Of a stretch of 64,000 nt of DNA, positions 54,798-63,780 are shown one piece after another (within the stretch, counting starts at the first letter, position 1; each line of letters opens with the position of its first letter). The stretch lies in the NCBI GenBank assembly GCA_030160035.1, contig BSNO01000003.1, forward strand, positions 496,001 through 560,000. The letters are read 5' to 3'. The translations under genes were made by a program, and so were the position numbers. This DNA is from Rhizobium albus (GTDB lineage: Bacteria; Pseudomonadota; Alphaproteobacteria; Rhizobiales; Rhizobiaceae). Below the pieces are notes generated by a model. That model saw only the letters and a list, made by a program, of their open reading frames with translations, was not told where the DNA came from and did no database searches.

Positions 54798-55304
54798 TCA
54801 GGCGCGGGGCTGACGGAGGAGCGGAACGATATGCTCGTGCTCAAAGGCGATGTGCCGGCGCAGAGCTTCGAAGAAAGCGCGCAGCGTAAAGCCCAACGCC
54901 TCGGGATTTTCGATGCGGGCACCGTGACCGATGGAGAGCAGGCTTTCGGTCAAATCTCCCGCCAGCGTCTCGTCCTCCACATGTTCGGCTTTGAGGCGCC
55001 GGACAGAAGCGATGCGCTGGTCGTCGATCGCAAACAGGGGAAACACCGCTTCCTCCTCATAGCGCTGCGCGTCGCGCACCAGCGGCACCAGACGCGCGGC
55101 AACCGTCAGGCAGAGATGCCGGTCGACCGGCCCCGGCAGCGCATCTGCAATCCGCTCAAGTGCGTCGCAAAGCACAAGCTTTGCCGCGTGGCGGTGCTGA
55201 ATGCCTTCGCAGGGTGCGGGGCGGAGAGGAGGGCATGCCGGCGCTGCAGGGCACTGCGAGCGCGCTGCGCAATCCTGATCCTTACCCGCCTCCAGGATGA
55301 TCAT
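54798..55304 (-). CDS. Hemerythrin-domain protein with a Cys-rich N-terminus
   Basis: 168 residues from the ATG at 55304 (MIILEAGKDQDCAARSQCPA), preferred over the frame start at 55337 because GGGGAGG precedes it and because a transcript from the Fnr box at 55364-55377 would start near 55329. The helical core holds the iron-ligand candidates His in GIQHRHAAKL, Glu in QRYEEEAVFPLF, His in RLKAEHVEDE and His/Glu in RRHIAFEHEHIVPLL. This is a complete di-iron hemerythrin-like site. The first 35 residues contain four Cys. Such proteins bind O2 or NO or protect Fe-S centres. Its divergent position with ccoN and the shared Fnr box point to low-oxygen induction. Confidence 0.8.
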   Translation of the reverse strand: MIILEAGKDQDCAARSQCPAAPACPPLRPAPCEGIQHRHAAKLVLCDALERIADALPGPVDRHLCLTVAARLVPLVRDAQRYEEEAVFPLFAIDDQRIASVRRLKAEHVEDETLAGDLTESLLSIGHGARIENPEALGFTLRAFFEALRRHIAFEHEHIVPLLRQPRA

Positions 55305-55363
55305 GGCCGTCAACCTCCCCGTCTGTTCAAACGCCAAACTGATCGAATAAGCGGCGCGCGGGC

Positions 55364-55377
55364 TTGACCTGGATCAA
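55364..55377. promoter_or_regulatory. Fnr/FixK box between hemerythrin and ccoN
   Basis: TTGACCTGGATCAA, one base from the perfect TTGAT-N4-ATCAA. Its centre is 89 bases before the ccoN start and 66 bases before the hemerythrin start. With the usual -41.5 spacing it would give transcript starts near 55412 for ccoN and near 55329 for the hemerythrin gene, both sensible. Confidence 0.8.
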
Positions 55378-55459
55378 GGCAGGAAGGGCGAAAAGCCGTG
55401 ATGAGTGCAGGCAAGGCCGGATCATCGGCCAGGCAGTGGCATCGGGAGCCTGAACCATC

Positions 55460-57082
55460 ATGACATACGGTCCACAGACCATAGGCGTCGGTCTGTTCGC
55501 CTTTCTAGCGCTGCTGGGTGCGGCCTTTGCAGCCGACCCTCTCTTTGCGCAGCACATGGGGATACTCGCTATCGTGCTCGCAATTGCCACGGTGGTGATG
55601 CTGCGCCGCCAGTTCTTCGCGCCAGCCAAGACCAAGGTCGACACCGGCTATATGGACGAAGTCGTGCGCTACGGCTCGATCGCCACAATGGCCTGGGGCA
55701 TCGTCGGCCTGCTCGTCGGCGTGGTCGTCGCGCTGCAGCTTGCCTGGCCGGCCTTCAACATCGAGCCATGGTTCACCTTCGGGCGCATGCGGCCGCTGCA
55801 CACCTCGGCCGTCATCTTCGCCTTCGGCGGCAACGCGCTGATCGCGACGTCCTTCTACGTCGTGCAACGCACCAGCCGCGCGCGGCTCTTCGGTGGCGAC
55901 CTCGCCTGGTTCGTCTTTTGGGGCTACCAGCTTTTCATCGTCATGGCCGCGACGGGCTACCTGCTCGGCATCACGCAAAGCCGCGAATATGCCGAGCCCG
56001 AATGGTATGTCGACCTCTGGCTGACGGTGGTCTGGGTCGCCTATCTCGTGGTGTTCCTCGGCACAATCCTGAAGCGCAAGGAACCCCATATCTATGTCGC
56101 GAACTGGTTCTACCTCGCCTTCATCGTGACCATCGCGATGCTGCACGTGGTCAACAATCTCGCGATCCCCGTCTCATTCCTTGGCGTGAAGAGCTATTCG
56201 GCCTTTGCCGGTGTGCAGGATGCGCTGACGCAATGGTGGTATGGCCATAACGCCGTCGGTTTCTTCCTGACCGCCGGCTTTCTCGGCATGATGTATTACT
56301 TCGTGCCCAAGCAGGCCGCCCGCCCGATCTATTCTTACCGGCTGTCGATCATCCACTTCTGGGCGCTGATCTTCCTCTATATCTGGGCCGGTCCGCACCA
56401 CCTCCACTACACCGCGTTGCCCGACTGGGCGCAGACCCTGGGCATGGTGTTTTCCATCATGCTGTGGATGCCCTCCTGGGGCGGCATGATCAACGGCCTG
56501 ATGACGCTGTCTGGCGCCTGGGACAAGATCCGCACCGACCCGATCATCCGCATGATGGTAGCGGCCATCGCCTTCTACGGCATGTCGACCTTCGAGGGGC
56601 CGGTCATGTCCATCAAGGCCGTTAATTCGCTGTCGCACTACACCGACTGGACGATCGGCCATGTGCATTCCGGTGCGCTGGGATGGGTCGGGCTGATCTC
56701 CTTTGCCGCGATCTACCACATGGTGCCGAAGCTCTGGGCGCGCGAGCGGCTCTACTCGGTGCGCATGGTCACCTGGCACTTCTGGCTCGCGATGCTCGGC
56801 ATCGTCGTCTACGCGGCCGTCATGTGGGTGTCAGGCATCATGCAAGGCCTGATGTGGCGCGAGTACGACGCTCAGGGCTTTCTGGTCTACTCCTTCGCCG
56901 AGACCGTTCAGGCGATGTTCCCCTACTACGTCATGCGGGCGATCGGCGGCGCGCTGTATCTGGCAGGTGCCCTGATCATGGCCTTCAACATCACCATGAC
57001 CATTCTTGGCCACCAGCGCGAGGAGCAACCGATCGGCGCGCCTGTCGCCAAGGCTCCTTCCTCCCTGCAGCCGGCCGAATGA
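55460..57082 (+). CDS. ccoN: Cytochrome cbb3 oxidase subunit I
   Basis: 540 residues, twelve or more membrane helices. Haem and copper ligands are visible: His in [20 protein letters not shown], the CuB region [20 protein letters not shown], the His pair in [14 protein letters not shown], and the two His in [11 protein letters not shown]. The catalytic subunit reduces O2 to water and pumps protons; cbb3 enzymes have high oxygen affinity and serve microaerobic respiration. First gene of ccoNOQP, behind the Fnr/FixK box. Length and motifs are normal. Confidence 0.95.
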   Translation: MTYGPQTIGVGLFAFLALLGAAFAADPLFAQHMGILAIVLAIATVVMLRRQFFAPAKTKVDTGYMDEVVRYGSIATMAWGIVGLLVGVVVALQLAWPAFNIEPWFTFGRMRPLHTSAVIFAFGGNALIATSFYVVQRTSRARLFGGDLAWFVFWGYQLFIVMAATGYLLGITQSREYAEPEWYVDLWLTVVWVAYLVVFLGTILKRKEPHIYVANWFYLAFIVTIAMLHVVNNLAIPVSFLGVKSYSAFAGVQDALTQWWYGHNAVGFFLTAGFLGMMYYFVPKQAARPIYSYRLSIIHFWALIFLYIWAGPHHLHYTALPDWAQTLGMVFSIMLWMPSWGGMINGLMTLSGAWDKIRTDPIIRMMVAAIAFYGMSTFEGPVMSIKAVNSLSHYTDWTIGHVHSGALGWVGLISFAAIYHMVPKLWARERLYSVRMVTWHFWLAMLGIVVYAAVMWVSGIMQGLMWREYDAQGFLVYSFAETVQAMFPYYVMRAIGGALYLAGALIMAFNITMTILGHQREEQPIGAPVAKAPSSLQPAE

Positions 57083-57093
57083 GGAGGCACACA

Positions 57094-57825
57094 ATGGCAC
57101 TGATGGACAAGCACGCAATCCTCGAGCGCAACGCCACGCTGCTTCTGGCCGGCTCTCTGCTCGTGGTCACGGTCGGCGGCATCGTCGAGATCGCCCCGCT
57201 CTTCTACCTAGAAAACACCATCGAGAAGGTGGAAGGAATGCGGCCCTATTCGCCGCTCGAGCTTGCCGGCCGCAACATCTACATCCGGGAGGGCTGCTAT
57301 GTCTGCCACTCGCAGATGGTCCGCCCCTTCCGCGACGAGGTGGAGCGTTACGGGCATTACAGCCTGGCCGCCGAATCCATGTACGACCGGCCGTTCCAGT
57401 GGGGATCAAAGCGCACGGGGCCTGATCTTGCGCGCGTCGGCGATCGCTATTCCAACGAATGGCACGTTCAGCACCTCATGGACCCGCGCTCGGTCGTGCC
57501 GGAATCGATCATGCCGAGCTACGCATTCCTGAAGGATACACCGCTCGATCCGCGCGGTTTTTCCACGCATCTCGTCGCCAATCAGCGCCTAGGCGTGCCC
57601 TACACCGACGATATGGTGGCAGTCGCCGAGGCCGACCTCACAGCACAGGCCGATCCCAATGCTGCGCAAACCGATCTGCTCGCCCGGTATCCCAAAGCCA
57701 AGATCGGCAATTTCGATGGCGATCCGCAAGCACTAACCGAGATGGATGCGCTCGTTGCCTATCTGCAGATGCTGGGCACGCTGATCGATTTCGAAACCTA
57801 CGACGAAACGGCCGGCTACCGGTGA
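57094..57825 (+). CDS. ccoO: Cytochrome cbb3 oxidase mono-haem subunit II
   Basis: 243 residues from the ATG at 57094, with GAGGAGG upstream. An N-terminal membrane anchor ([20 protein letters not shown]) is followed by the haem c site CYVCH at residues 68-72 and the following [15 protein letters not shown] typical of FixO/CcoO. A Met ligand lies in ESIMPSYAF. It passes electrons from CcoP to CcoN on the periplasmic side. It is 11 bases behind ccoN. Confidence 0.95.
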   Translation: MALMDKHAILERNATLLLAGSLLVVTVGGIVEIAPLFYLENTIEKVEGMRPYSPLELAGRNIYIREGCYVCHSQMVRPFRDEVERYGHYSLAAESMYDRPFQWGSKRTGPDLARVGDRYSNEWHVQHLMDPRSVVPESIMPSYAFLKDTPLDPRGFSTHLVANQRLGVPYTDDMVAVAEADLTAQADPNAAQTDLLARYPKAKIGNFDGDPQALTEMDALVAYLQMLGTLIDFETYDETAGYR

Positions 57826-57835
57826 GGAGGCGCTG

Positions 57836-58006
57836 ATGGACACCTATACGGCCATGCGTGCCTTTGCCGACAGCTGGGCACTGCTTGCGATGACGCTTTT
57901 CTTCTTCGGCGTCGTCATCTTCGCGCTGCGGCCTGGCGGGCGCAACGCTTCACACCAGGCTGCCCAGATCCCGCTGATCGACGAACATCCGGAACCACGC
58001 CCATGA
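57836..58006 (+). CDS. ccoQ: Cytochrome cbb3 oxidase subunit IV, short
   Basis: 56 residues: MDTYTAMRAFADSWALLAMT, then the helix LFFFGVVIFALRPGGRNA and a polar tail ending PEPRP. This is the usual small single-helix CcoQ/FixQ subunit, which stabilises the complex. It lies ten bases behind ccoO, with GAGGAGG before the ATG. Its TGA overlaps the ATG of ccoP (ATGA). Confidence 0.92.
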   Translation: MDTYTAMRAFADSWALLAMTLFFFGVVIFALRPGGRNASHQAAQIPLIDEHPEPRP

Positions 58007-58854
58007 GCGAGAAAGAGATCGACGACGTCACAGGCGTGGCCACGACCGGCCATGAATGGGACGGCATAAAGGAACTGAACAATCCGCTGCCGCGCTGGTG
58101 GGTGTGGACCTTCTATGCCACGATCGTCTGGGCGTTTGCCTACACGATCGCTTACCCGGCCTGGCCGCTCATCTCGAGCGCCACCGGCGGCATGCTCGGC
58201 TATTCGAGCCGGCAGGATGTACGGTCAGCGCTCGATGCCGCCGAAGCTTCCAAGGCCGATTATGTGGCTGCAGTCGAGGCGGCCTCGGTCGACGATATCC
58301 TCACCGACGACGCACTGCGCACCTTTGCTACCGCTGCAGGTGCGGCTGCCTACAAGGTCAATTGCGTCCAGTGCCATGGTTCCGGTGCGACCGGCTCGGC
58401 TGGCTACCCCAACCTGAATGACGATTCCTGGCTCTGGGGCGGCAAGCCGGAGGACATCCGGTTGACGATCGCGCATGGCATCCGCTTTGCCAGCGACGAC
58501 ATGACCCGCTTGTCGGAAATGCCGCCATTTGCCGACATCCTGAGCGAGACGGAAATCGGTGAGCTTGCAGGCCATGTCGCTTCTATGTCGGCGACACCGT
58601 CGACTGGTGCCGGCGCCGATCTTTACGCCACCAACTGCGCCGCCTGCCATGGCGATTCCGGCGAGGGCATGGTCGAACTCGGCGTGCCGAACCTCGCTGA
58701 TGCGATCTGGCTCTATGGGGCAAGCGAGGAGGAGATCGCCGCCCAGATCCGCGCGCCGCGTCACGGCGTGATGCCGGCCTGGCAGGATCGCCTTGGTGAG
58801 ACCACGGTCAAGGAACTCGCGGTCTACGTTCACTCTCTCGGCGGAGGTCAATGA
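58003..58854 (+). CDS. ccoP: Cytochrome cbb3 oxidase di-haem subunit III
   Basis: 283 residues. One membrane helix (WWVWTFYATIVWAFAYTIAY), then two haem c sites, CVQCH at 121-125 and CAACH at 212-216, each with a downstream Met ligand (LSEMPPFADIL and HGVMPAWQDR). It receives electrons from soluble cytochromes or the bc1 complex. Translationally coupled to ccoQ. An intrinsic terminator follows 46 bases after the stop. Confidence 0.95.
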   Translation: MSEKEIDDVTGVATTGHEWDGIKELNNPLPRWWVWTFYATIVWAFAYTIAYPAWPLISSATGGMLGYSSRQDVRSALDAAEASKADYVAAVEAASVDDILTDDALRTFATAAGAAAYKVNCVQCHGSGATGSAGYPNLNDDSWLWGGKPEDIRLTIAHGIRFASDDMTRLSEMPPFADILSETEIGELAGHVASMSATPSTGAGADLYATNCAACHGDSGEGMVELGVPNLADAIWLYGASEEEIAAQIRAPRHGVMPAWQDRLGETTVKELAVYVHSLGGGQ

Positions 58855-58899
58855 GAGAGTAGGGCGCGACGCGATGACGAGGCGCGTGGCGGCCAACGG

Positions 58900-58932
58900 A
58901 GGTCCGGCAGCAATGCCGGGCCTCTTTCTTTT
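58900..58932 (+). terminator. Intrinsic terminator of ccoNOQP
   Basis: AGGTCCGGCA pairs with TGCCGGGCCT (one G-U pair) around a GCAA tetraloop and is followed by CTTTCTTTT. It closes the structural operon and is followed within six bases by the Fnr/FixK box of the assembly operon. Confidence 0.85.
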
Positions 58933-58937
58933 GCGAT

Positions 58938-58951
58938 TTGATCCTGGTCAA
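58938..58951 (+). promoter_or_regulatory. Fnr/FixK box of ccoGHIS
   Basis: TTGATCCTGGTCAA, one base from TTGAT-N4-ATCAA. Its centre lies about 63 bases before the ccoG start, giving an expected transcript start near 58986. The assembly operon therefore has its own oxygen-controlled promoter. Confidence 0.8.
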
Positions 58952-59007
58952 GGCCGGACAGCCGGACCGGTGCGAAGGATGATCGCAACAAGGGGCCTCG
59001 TCATCCC

Positions 59008-60579
59008 ATGACAGCATTCGACACGTCGATCGAGCGGAACGCCATCGAGCAGCACACGGCCGAGCCGGTGAACGCCGCGAGCATCCGCCAGCCGCTTTAC
59101 GCGCCGCGGCGCAAGATCTTCCCCAAGCGTGCGGAGGGAACGTTCCGCCGCTTTAAGTGGCGCGTCATGCTGATCACCCTCATGATCTATTACGTGACGC
59201 CTTGGCTGCGCTGGGACCGCGGCCCGCACGCGCCCGACCAGGCCGTGCTGGTCGATATGGCCAATCGACGGTTCTACTTCTTCTTTATTGAGATCTGGCC
59301 GCAGGAATTCTGGCTCGTGGCGGGGCTGCTGGTCATGGCGGGCTTCGGCCTGTTCCTCGTCACGTCTGCTGTCGGGCGCGCCTGGTGCGGCTACGCGTGC
59401 CCGCAGACGGTCTGGGTCGATCTGTTCCTCGTTGTCGAGCGAGCCATCGAAGGAGACCGCAATGCCCGCATCAAGCTCGACGCCGGCCCTTATGATGCGC
59501 GCAAGCTTGCCTTGCGGGTATCCAAGCACGCCATCTGGCTCCTAATCGCAGTCGCGACCGGCGGCGCCTGGATCTTCTACTTCGCCGATGCGCCGAGCTT
59601 GTTCGTCGGCCTCTTCACCGCCCAGGCCGCGCCGATCGCCTACATCACCATCGCCGTGCTGACGGCCACGACCTACGTCTTCGGCGGGCTCATGCGCGAG
59701 CAGGTCTGCACCTATGTGTGCCCCTGGCCGCGCATCCAGGCGGCGATGCTCGACGAAAACTCGCTGACCGTCACCTACAATGACTGGCGCGGCGAACCGC
59801 GCTCGCGCCACGCCAAGAAGGTGCTGGCTGCCGGCGAAGCGGTCGGCGATTGCGTCGACTGCAATGCCTGCGTCGCCGTCTGCCCTATGGGCATCGACAT
59901 TCGCGACGGCCAGCAGCTCGAATGCATCACCTGCGCTCTTTGCATCGATGCCTGCGATGGCGTCATGGACAAGCTCAACCGCGACCGCGGCCTGATCTCC
60001 TACGCGACGCTTGCCGACTACAACCAGAACATGGCGCTGGCGACGGCAGGCGGAACCAGCGCGATCGATCCGAAGCGTATCCGCGGCAGGGATGGGCGCC
60101 TGCTCCCAGGGATCACCAATGTCCGCTTCACCCGCATCGTGCGGCCGAGGACGATGGTCTACTTCGCGGCTTGGTCGCTGGTCGGTCTTGCCCTTCTCTA
60201 CGGCTTGATGACGCGCGACCGTCTTCAGGTGAACGTGCTGCACGATCGCAACCCGCAATATGTCCTGTTATCCGACGGTGCGATCCGCAACGGCTATACC
60301 GTCAAGCTCCTGAACAAGATCCCTGAGCCGCGCGCCGTCGTGATCTCGCTTGAGGGCTTGCCGGATGCGGCCATGAGTGCCGTCGAAATCAACGAGCCGG
60401 CATCGCGAAAGCTGGCGGTCACGTTGGAGCCGGACCGCCTGCGCACGCTGAAAATCTTCGTGGCCCAGCCCGCCGCAGCGATCGCCAGCTCCATCCAGTC
60501 CTTCCGCTTCGTCGTCGAAGATTTGTCAAGCTTCGAGGCCGACTCTTACACTGCCAGTTTCGAGGCACCGCAGCCATGA
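59008..60579 (+). CDS. ccoG: cbb3 oxidase assembly ferredoxin
   Basis: 523 residues. Membrane helices in the first 300 residues, with Cys motifs RAWCGYACPQTVW and QVCTYVCPWPRIQ. Two [4Fe-4S] ferredoxin motifs follow: CVDCNACVAVCPMGIDIRDG and ECITCALCIDACDGVMDKLN. A C-terminal Ig-like periplasmic domain ends the protein. CcoG/FixG/RdxA is a copper reductase that readies Cu for insertion into cbb3. First gene of ccoGHIS; its stop overlaps ccoH by four bases. Confidence 0.95.
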   Translation: MTAFDTSIERNAIEQHTAEPVNAASIRQPLYAPRRKIFPKRAEGTFRRFKWRVMLITLMIYYVTPWLRWDRGPHAPDQAVLVDMANRRFYFFFIEIWPQEFWLVAGLLVMAGFGLFLVTSAVGRAWCGYACPQTVWVDLFLVVERAIEGDRNARIKLDAGPYDARKLALRVSKHAIWLLIAVATGGAWIFYFADAPSLFVGLFTAQAAPIAYITIAVLTATTYVFGGLMREQVCTYVCPWPRIQAAMLDENSLTVTYNDWRGEPRSRHAKKVLAAGEAVGDCVDCNACVAVCPMGIDIRDGQQLECITCALCIDACDGVMDKLNRDRGLISYATLADYNQNMALATAGGTSAIDPKRIRGRDGRLLPGITNVRFTRIVRPRTMVYFAAWSLVGLALLYGLMTRDRLQVNVLHDRNPQYVLLSDGAIRNGYTVKLLNKIPEPRAVVISLEGLPDAAMSAVEINEPASRKLAVTLEPDRLRTLKIFVAQPAAAIASSIQSFRFVVEDLSSFEADSYTASFEAPQP

Positions 60580-61067
60580 CGACAAGGCAAGGCACGGGCA
60601 CCTTCACCGGGCGCCATATGCTCCTCATCATGCTCGCCTTCTTCGGCGTCATCATTGGCGTGAACGTCACCATGGCGACATTGGCCGGGACGAGCTGGAC
60701 GGGTTTCGTGGTTCCCAATTCATACATTGCGAGCCAGGAGTTCAACGGCAAGGTCGAGGCGGCCCGCGAGCAGATTGCGCTCGGATGGACCGCATCGCTG
60801 ACGCTAGACGATGGCACGGTCTCGCTGCGCCTCGCAGATGCCGGAGCGGCGCCGATTCCGCTATCGGCCGCCGAACTCGTCTTCCGCAATCCGGCGACCG
60901 AAGCGCACGACACCACCACCCCGCTCGTTCCTGGCGCCCGCGGAATGGTCGGCGCGGCAAGGCTGCGCGATGGCCTCTGGGTCGTCGAGATCGACGCCGT
61001 CACCATTGACGGCCGGGCCTGGCGGGAGACGCGACGCATCATCCTGAGCGACGGGAGGCTGAAATGA
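60576..61067 (+). CDS. ccoH: cbb3 oxidase assembly protein FixH-like
   Basis: 163 residues. An N-terminal helix (MLLIMLAFFGVIIGVNVTMA) with the preceding FTGRH motif and a small periplasmic beta domain (LVPGARGMVGAARLRDGLWV) match CcoH/FixH, an assembly factor that contacts the oxidase and the copper ATPase. It overlaps ccoG and ccoI by four bases each, typical of the tightly coupled ccoGHIS operon. Confidence 0.92.
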   Translation: MTTRQGTGTFTGRHMLLIMLAFFGVIIGVNVTMATLAGTSWTGFVVPNSYIASQEFNGKVEAAREQIALGWTASLTLDDGTVSLRLADAGAAPIPLSAAELVFRNPATEAHDTTTPLVPGARGMVGAARLRDGLWVVEIDAVTIDGRAWRETRRIILSDGRLK

Positions 61068-63292
61068 GCTGCTGCGCGCCGGGGGCGGAAACGCTGCCGT
61101 CACAATCGCTCCCATCCGACGAAGAGCTTCTCCTCGTCAGTCGCCCGCTTGGCAACGGCCTGCGCCAGGTCGACCTGTCGGTTCCCAACGTCCATTGCGC
61201 CGCCTGTATCCGAACTGTCGAGAAGGCACTTGCATCGCTGCCCGGCGTGGAGGATGCGCGCGTCAACCTCTCGACCAAACGCGTCTCAGTCCGCTTCGAG
61301 GAGGGAACCGTGCCACCGGTGACCCATAGGCTCGCCACGGCCGGCTATCCGGCGCATCTGGCCGAAGACGTCGCCGAAGACGGCGACGCTGAACTCTCAC
61401 GCCTGCTGCGCGCGGTCGGCATTTCGGGCTTTGCCGCCGGCAACATCATGCTCTTGTCGGTATCCGTATGGTCGGGTGCCGAAGGCGCGACCCGAGACCT
61501 GTTCCACTTCGTCTCTGCGCTGATCGCCCTGCCGGCGCTGATCTATGCGGGCGGCATTTATTTCCGCTCTGCCTGGAATGCGCTGTCGCATGGGCGCATG
61601 AACATGGACGTTCCCATCGCTGTCGGCGTCAGCCTCGCCTATGCGATGAGCCTCTACGAGACGATCACGCACGGCCCGCATGCCTATTTCGACGCCTCCG
61701 TCTCGCTGCTCTTCTTCCTTCTTATCGGCCGCACGCTCGACCACGTCATGCGCAACCGTGCTCGGACAGCGGTTCGCAACCTCGCCCGCATCGCGCCGCG
61801 CGGCGCGCTGGTGATCGAACCCGACGGCGAGCGTCGATACCGGCCGGTCAGCGAGATCGAATCGGGCATGCGGCTCTTGATCGCTGCCGGCGAGCGCATT
61901 CCGGTCGACGGACGGATCGAAACGGGCGCTTCCGATGTCGACATGGCGCTGGTCACGGGCGAAAGCCGGCCCATCCGCGTCGAAGGCGGTGCGAGCGTTC
62001 GCGCCGGTGCACTCAACGTCACCGGACCCCTGTCACTGGTGGCTGAGCGCAGAGCATCGGACTCTTTCCTCGCCGACATGCTGCGCATGCTGGAAACGGC
62101 CGAAGGCGGCCGCGCCGGCTATCGCCGCATTGCCGAGCGCGTGTCGGCGCTCTACGCGCCCGTCGTGCATTTGGGCGCGCTCCTGACCTTTCTCGGCTGG
62201 ATGGCAGTCAGCGGCGACTGGCATCGCGCGATGACGATCGCGATCGCCGTTCTCATCATCACCTGCCCCTGCGCGCTCGGGCTCGCAGTTCCGATCGTTC
62301 AGGTCGTCGCGGCGCGCCGGCTTTTCGAGGCGGGCATTATGGTCAAGGATGGCTCGGCCATGGAGCGGCTTGCCGAGGCGGATCATGTGATTTTTGACAA
62401 GACAGGCACGCTGACGCTTGGCGAAATGCGGCTGACGAATGCCGATGCAATGAAGCCGGCAATGCTAGAGCGGGCCGCAGCGCTTGCGCGTCAGTCGCGC
62501 CATCCGGCCTCGCGCGCCATCGCCGGGGCGGTAGGTGACGACTGGGGCGGCACTCTGACCGATATTCGAGAGGTGCCTGGAGACGGCATCGAAGGCCACG
62601 ACGCCGACGGGGTCTGGCGCCTTGGCCGCGCCGCCTGGGCCGGGCGCGACGGTGCGGGGTCGGGAACCGTTCTGACGCTCGACGGGATCGAGAAAGCGCG
62701 TTTCAGCTTCGAGGATCGCCTGCGCCCCGGTGCGGCGCAAGCCGTTGCAGCTCTCGCTTCCGTCGGCCCCGTCGAAATGCTATCGGGCGACACGGGAGAC
62801 GCCTGTCGCAAGGTGGCGGAAGTCGTCGGCATCGCGGCTTGGCACGCGGGCATGCTGCCCTCCGACAAGCTACAGCGGATCGCGGCACTGGAACGAGAGG
62901 GCCGCAAGGTCCTGATGGTCGGCGACGGCATCAACGACGCTCCTGCACTCGCGGCCGCCCATGTCTCGATCGCACCCTCAGAGGCGGCCGATATCGGCCG
63001 CGCCGCTGCCGATTTCGTCTTCATGAAGGGCAGTCTTGACGCGGTACCCTTTGCCCGCTCGATTGCGCTTCAGGCAAACAGGCTGGTGCGGCAGAACATT
63101 GGCTTCGCGATCGCCTACAATGTCGTCGCCGTGCCCATCGCCGTCCTCGGCCACGCCACGCCGCTCATTGCAGCAATCGCCATGTCGGCCTCATCGCTCG
63201 TAGTCATCGCCAACGCGCTGCGGCTCGGCTTCACCGCCAAGCGCCCAGTCGTGTCTGCTGGACAGGCAATCCAACGGGAGGCGCTCGCGTGA
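61064..63292 (+). CDS. ccoI: Copper-transporting P-type ATPase for cbb3 assembly
   Basis: 742 residues. An N-terminal heavy-metal domain with Cys pair NVHCAACIRTVEKAL (about 45-60) follows an additional Cys pair at the start (MSCCAPG). Eight predicted helices; CPC metal site in ITCPCALGLAVP; phosphorylation motif DKTGTLTLG; ATP-binding GDGINDAPAL; dephosphorylation loop TGES. CcoI/FixI exports copper across the inner membrane to metallate CuB of CcoN. Motifs are complete. Its TGA overlaps a GTG that could start ccoS. Confidence 0.95.
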   Translation: MSCCAPGAETLPSQSLPSDEELLLVSRPLGNGLRQVDLSVPNVHCAACIRTVEKALASLPGVEDARVNLSTKRVSVRFEEGTVPPVTHRLATAGYPAHLAEDVAEDGDAELSRLLRAVGISGFAAGNIMLLSVSVWSGAEGATRDLFHFVSALIALPALIYAGGIYFRSAWNALSHGRMNMDVPIAVGVSLAYAMSLYETITHGPHAYFDASVSLLFFLLIGRTLDHVMRNRARTAVRNLARIAPRGALVIEPDGERRYRPVSEIESGMRLLIAAGERIPVDGRIETGASDVDMALVTGESRPIRVEGGASVRAGALNVTGPLSLVAERRASDSFLADMLRMLETAEGGRAGYRRIAERVSALYAPVVHLGALLTFLGWMAVSGDWHRAMTIAIAVLIITCPCALGLAVPIVQVVAARRLFEAGIMVKDGSAMERLAEADHVIFDKTGTLTLGEMRLTNADAMKPAMLERAAALARQSRHPASRAIAGAVGDDWGGTLTDIREVPGDGIEGHDADGVWRLGRAAWAGRDGAGSGTVLTLDGIEKARFSFEDRLRPGAAQAVAALASVGPVEMLSGDTGDACRKVAEVVGIAAWHAGMLPSDKLQRIAALEREGRKVLMVGDGINDAPALAAAHVSIAPSEAADIGRAAADFVFMKGSLDAVPFARSIALQANRLVRQNIGFAIAYNVVAVPIAVLGHATPLIAAIAMSASSLVVIANALRLGFTAKRPVVSAGQAIQREALA

Positions 63293-63294
63293 CC

Positions 63295-63444
63295 ATGCTT
63301 GTCTACCTCATCCCGGTGGCGCTGTTTCTCGGCGGCATCGGGCTCATCGCGTTTCAGTGGGCGCTCCGCAGCGGACAGTACGACGATCCCGACGGCGCCG
63401 CCGAGCGCATCCTCATCGATGATACGCCAGAAGATCCAATTTGA
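63295..63444 (+). CDS. ccoS: cbb3 oxidase assembly protein CcoS, short
   Basis: 49 residues from the ATG at 63295 (or 51 from a GTG at 63289 that overlaps the ccoI stop): MLVYLIPVALFLGGIGLIAF, then QWALRSGQYDDPDGAAERIL and a short acidic tail. The helix plus GQYDDPDGAAERIL is the CcoS/FixS hallmark. It is needed for cofactor insertion into the oxidase. Last gene of ccoGHIS. Confidence 0.92.
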   Translation: MLVYLIPVALFLGGIGLIAFQWALRSGQYDDPDGAAERILIDDTPEDPI

Positions 63445-63569
63445 GCCGTGAAAAGGCCCGATCGTGGCGTGAAGCGTAATTGCTAGCGATTGTAGAAGCG
63501 GGCGTGCCGTTCGGGGGAGAGATTATCGTGCCGATAACGAGCCGCAGTCGCTGCAGCCGTTACAGAGGG

Positions 63570-63707
63570 CTAAAAGACGCCGAGAAGCGAAATTGAAACG
63601 CCTGCTATCAAGGCAACGGCCGCAACAAGTATGACGACGTCGGTGACGTGGAAGAGACCTTCCTCAGATAAACGAGTTGGCTCGATATGCCTGCGCCTGG
63701 TGAACAT
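63570..63707 (-). CDS. Small membrane protein behind a perfect Fnr/FixK box
   Basis: 45 residues from the ATG at 63707: MFTRRRHIEPTRLSEEGLFH, then a hydrophobic helix VTDVVILVAAVALIAGVSIS and LLGVF. A longer frame begins at 63767, but that ATG lies inside the Fnr box, so the transcript (expected start near 63732) would not contain it. I see no clear ribosome site before 63707. One helix and a basic N-terminus are all that can be described; no family recognised. It may be a small accessory protein of the oxidase or another low-oxygen product. Confidence 0.5.
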   Translation of the reverse strand: MFTRRRHIEPTRLSEEGLFHVTDVVILVAAVALIAGVSISLLGVF

Positions 63708-63766
63708 TGCTGACGACAATTGTTGATGTTGGTTCTCGTAGATAAAGCCTGAACGCTGGAGAGACA

Positions 63767-63780
63767 TTGATCCAAATCAA
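63767..63780. promoter_or_regulatory. Perfectly palindromic Fnr/FixK box
   Basis: TTGATCCAAATCAA: five-base arms TTGAT and ATCAA match exactly around four bases. It is the best of the three boxes in the window. It is 60 bases upstream of the small membrane protein at 63707 and could also drive something to the right. Confidence 0.75.

Noticed and set aside
54831..55367. Plus-strand 178-codon frame opposite the hemerythrin gene.
   Set aside because: It is antisense to a gene with a complete hemerythrin ligand set and runs into the Fnr box.
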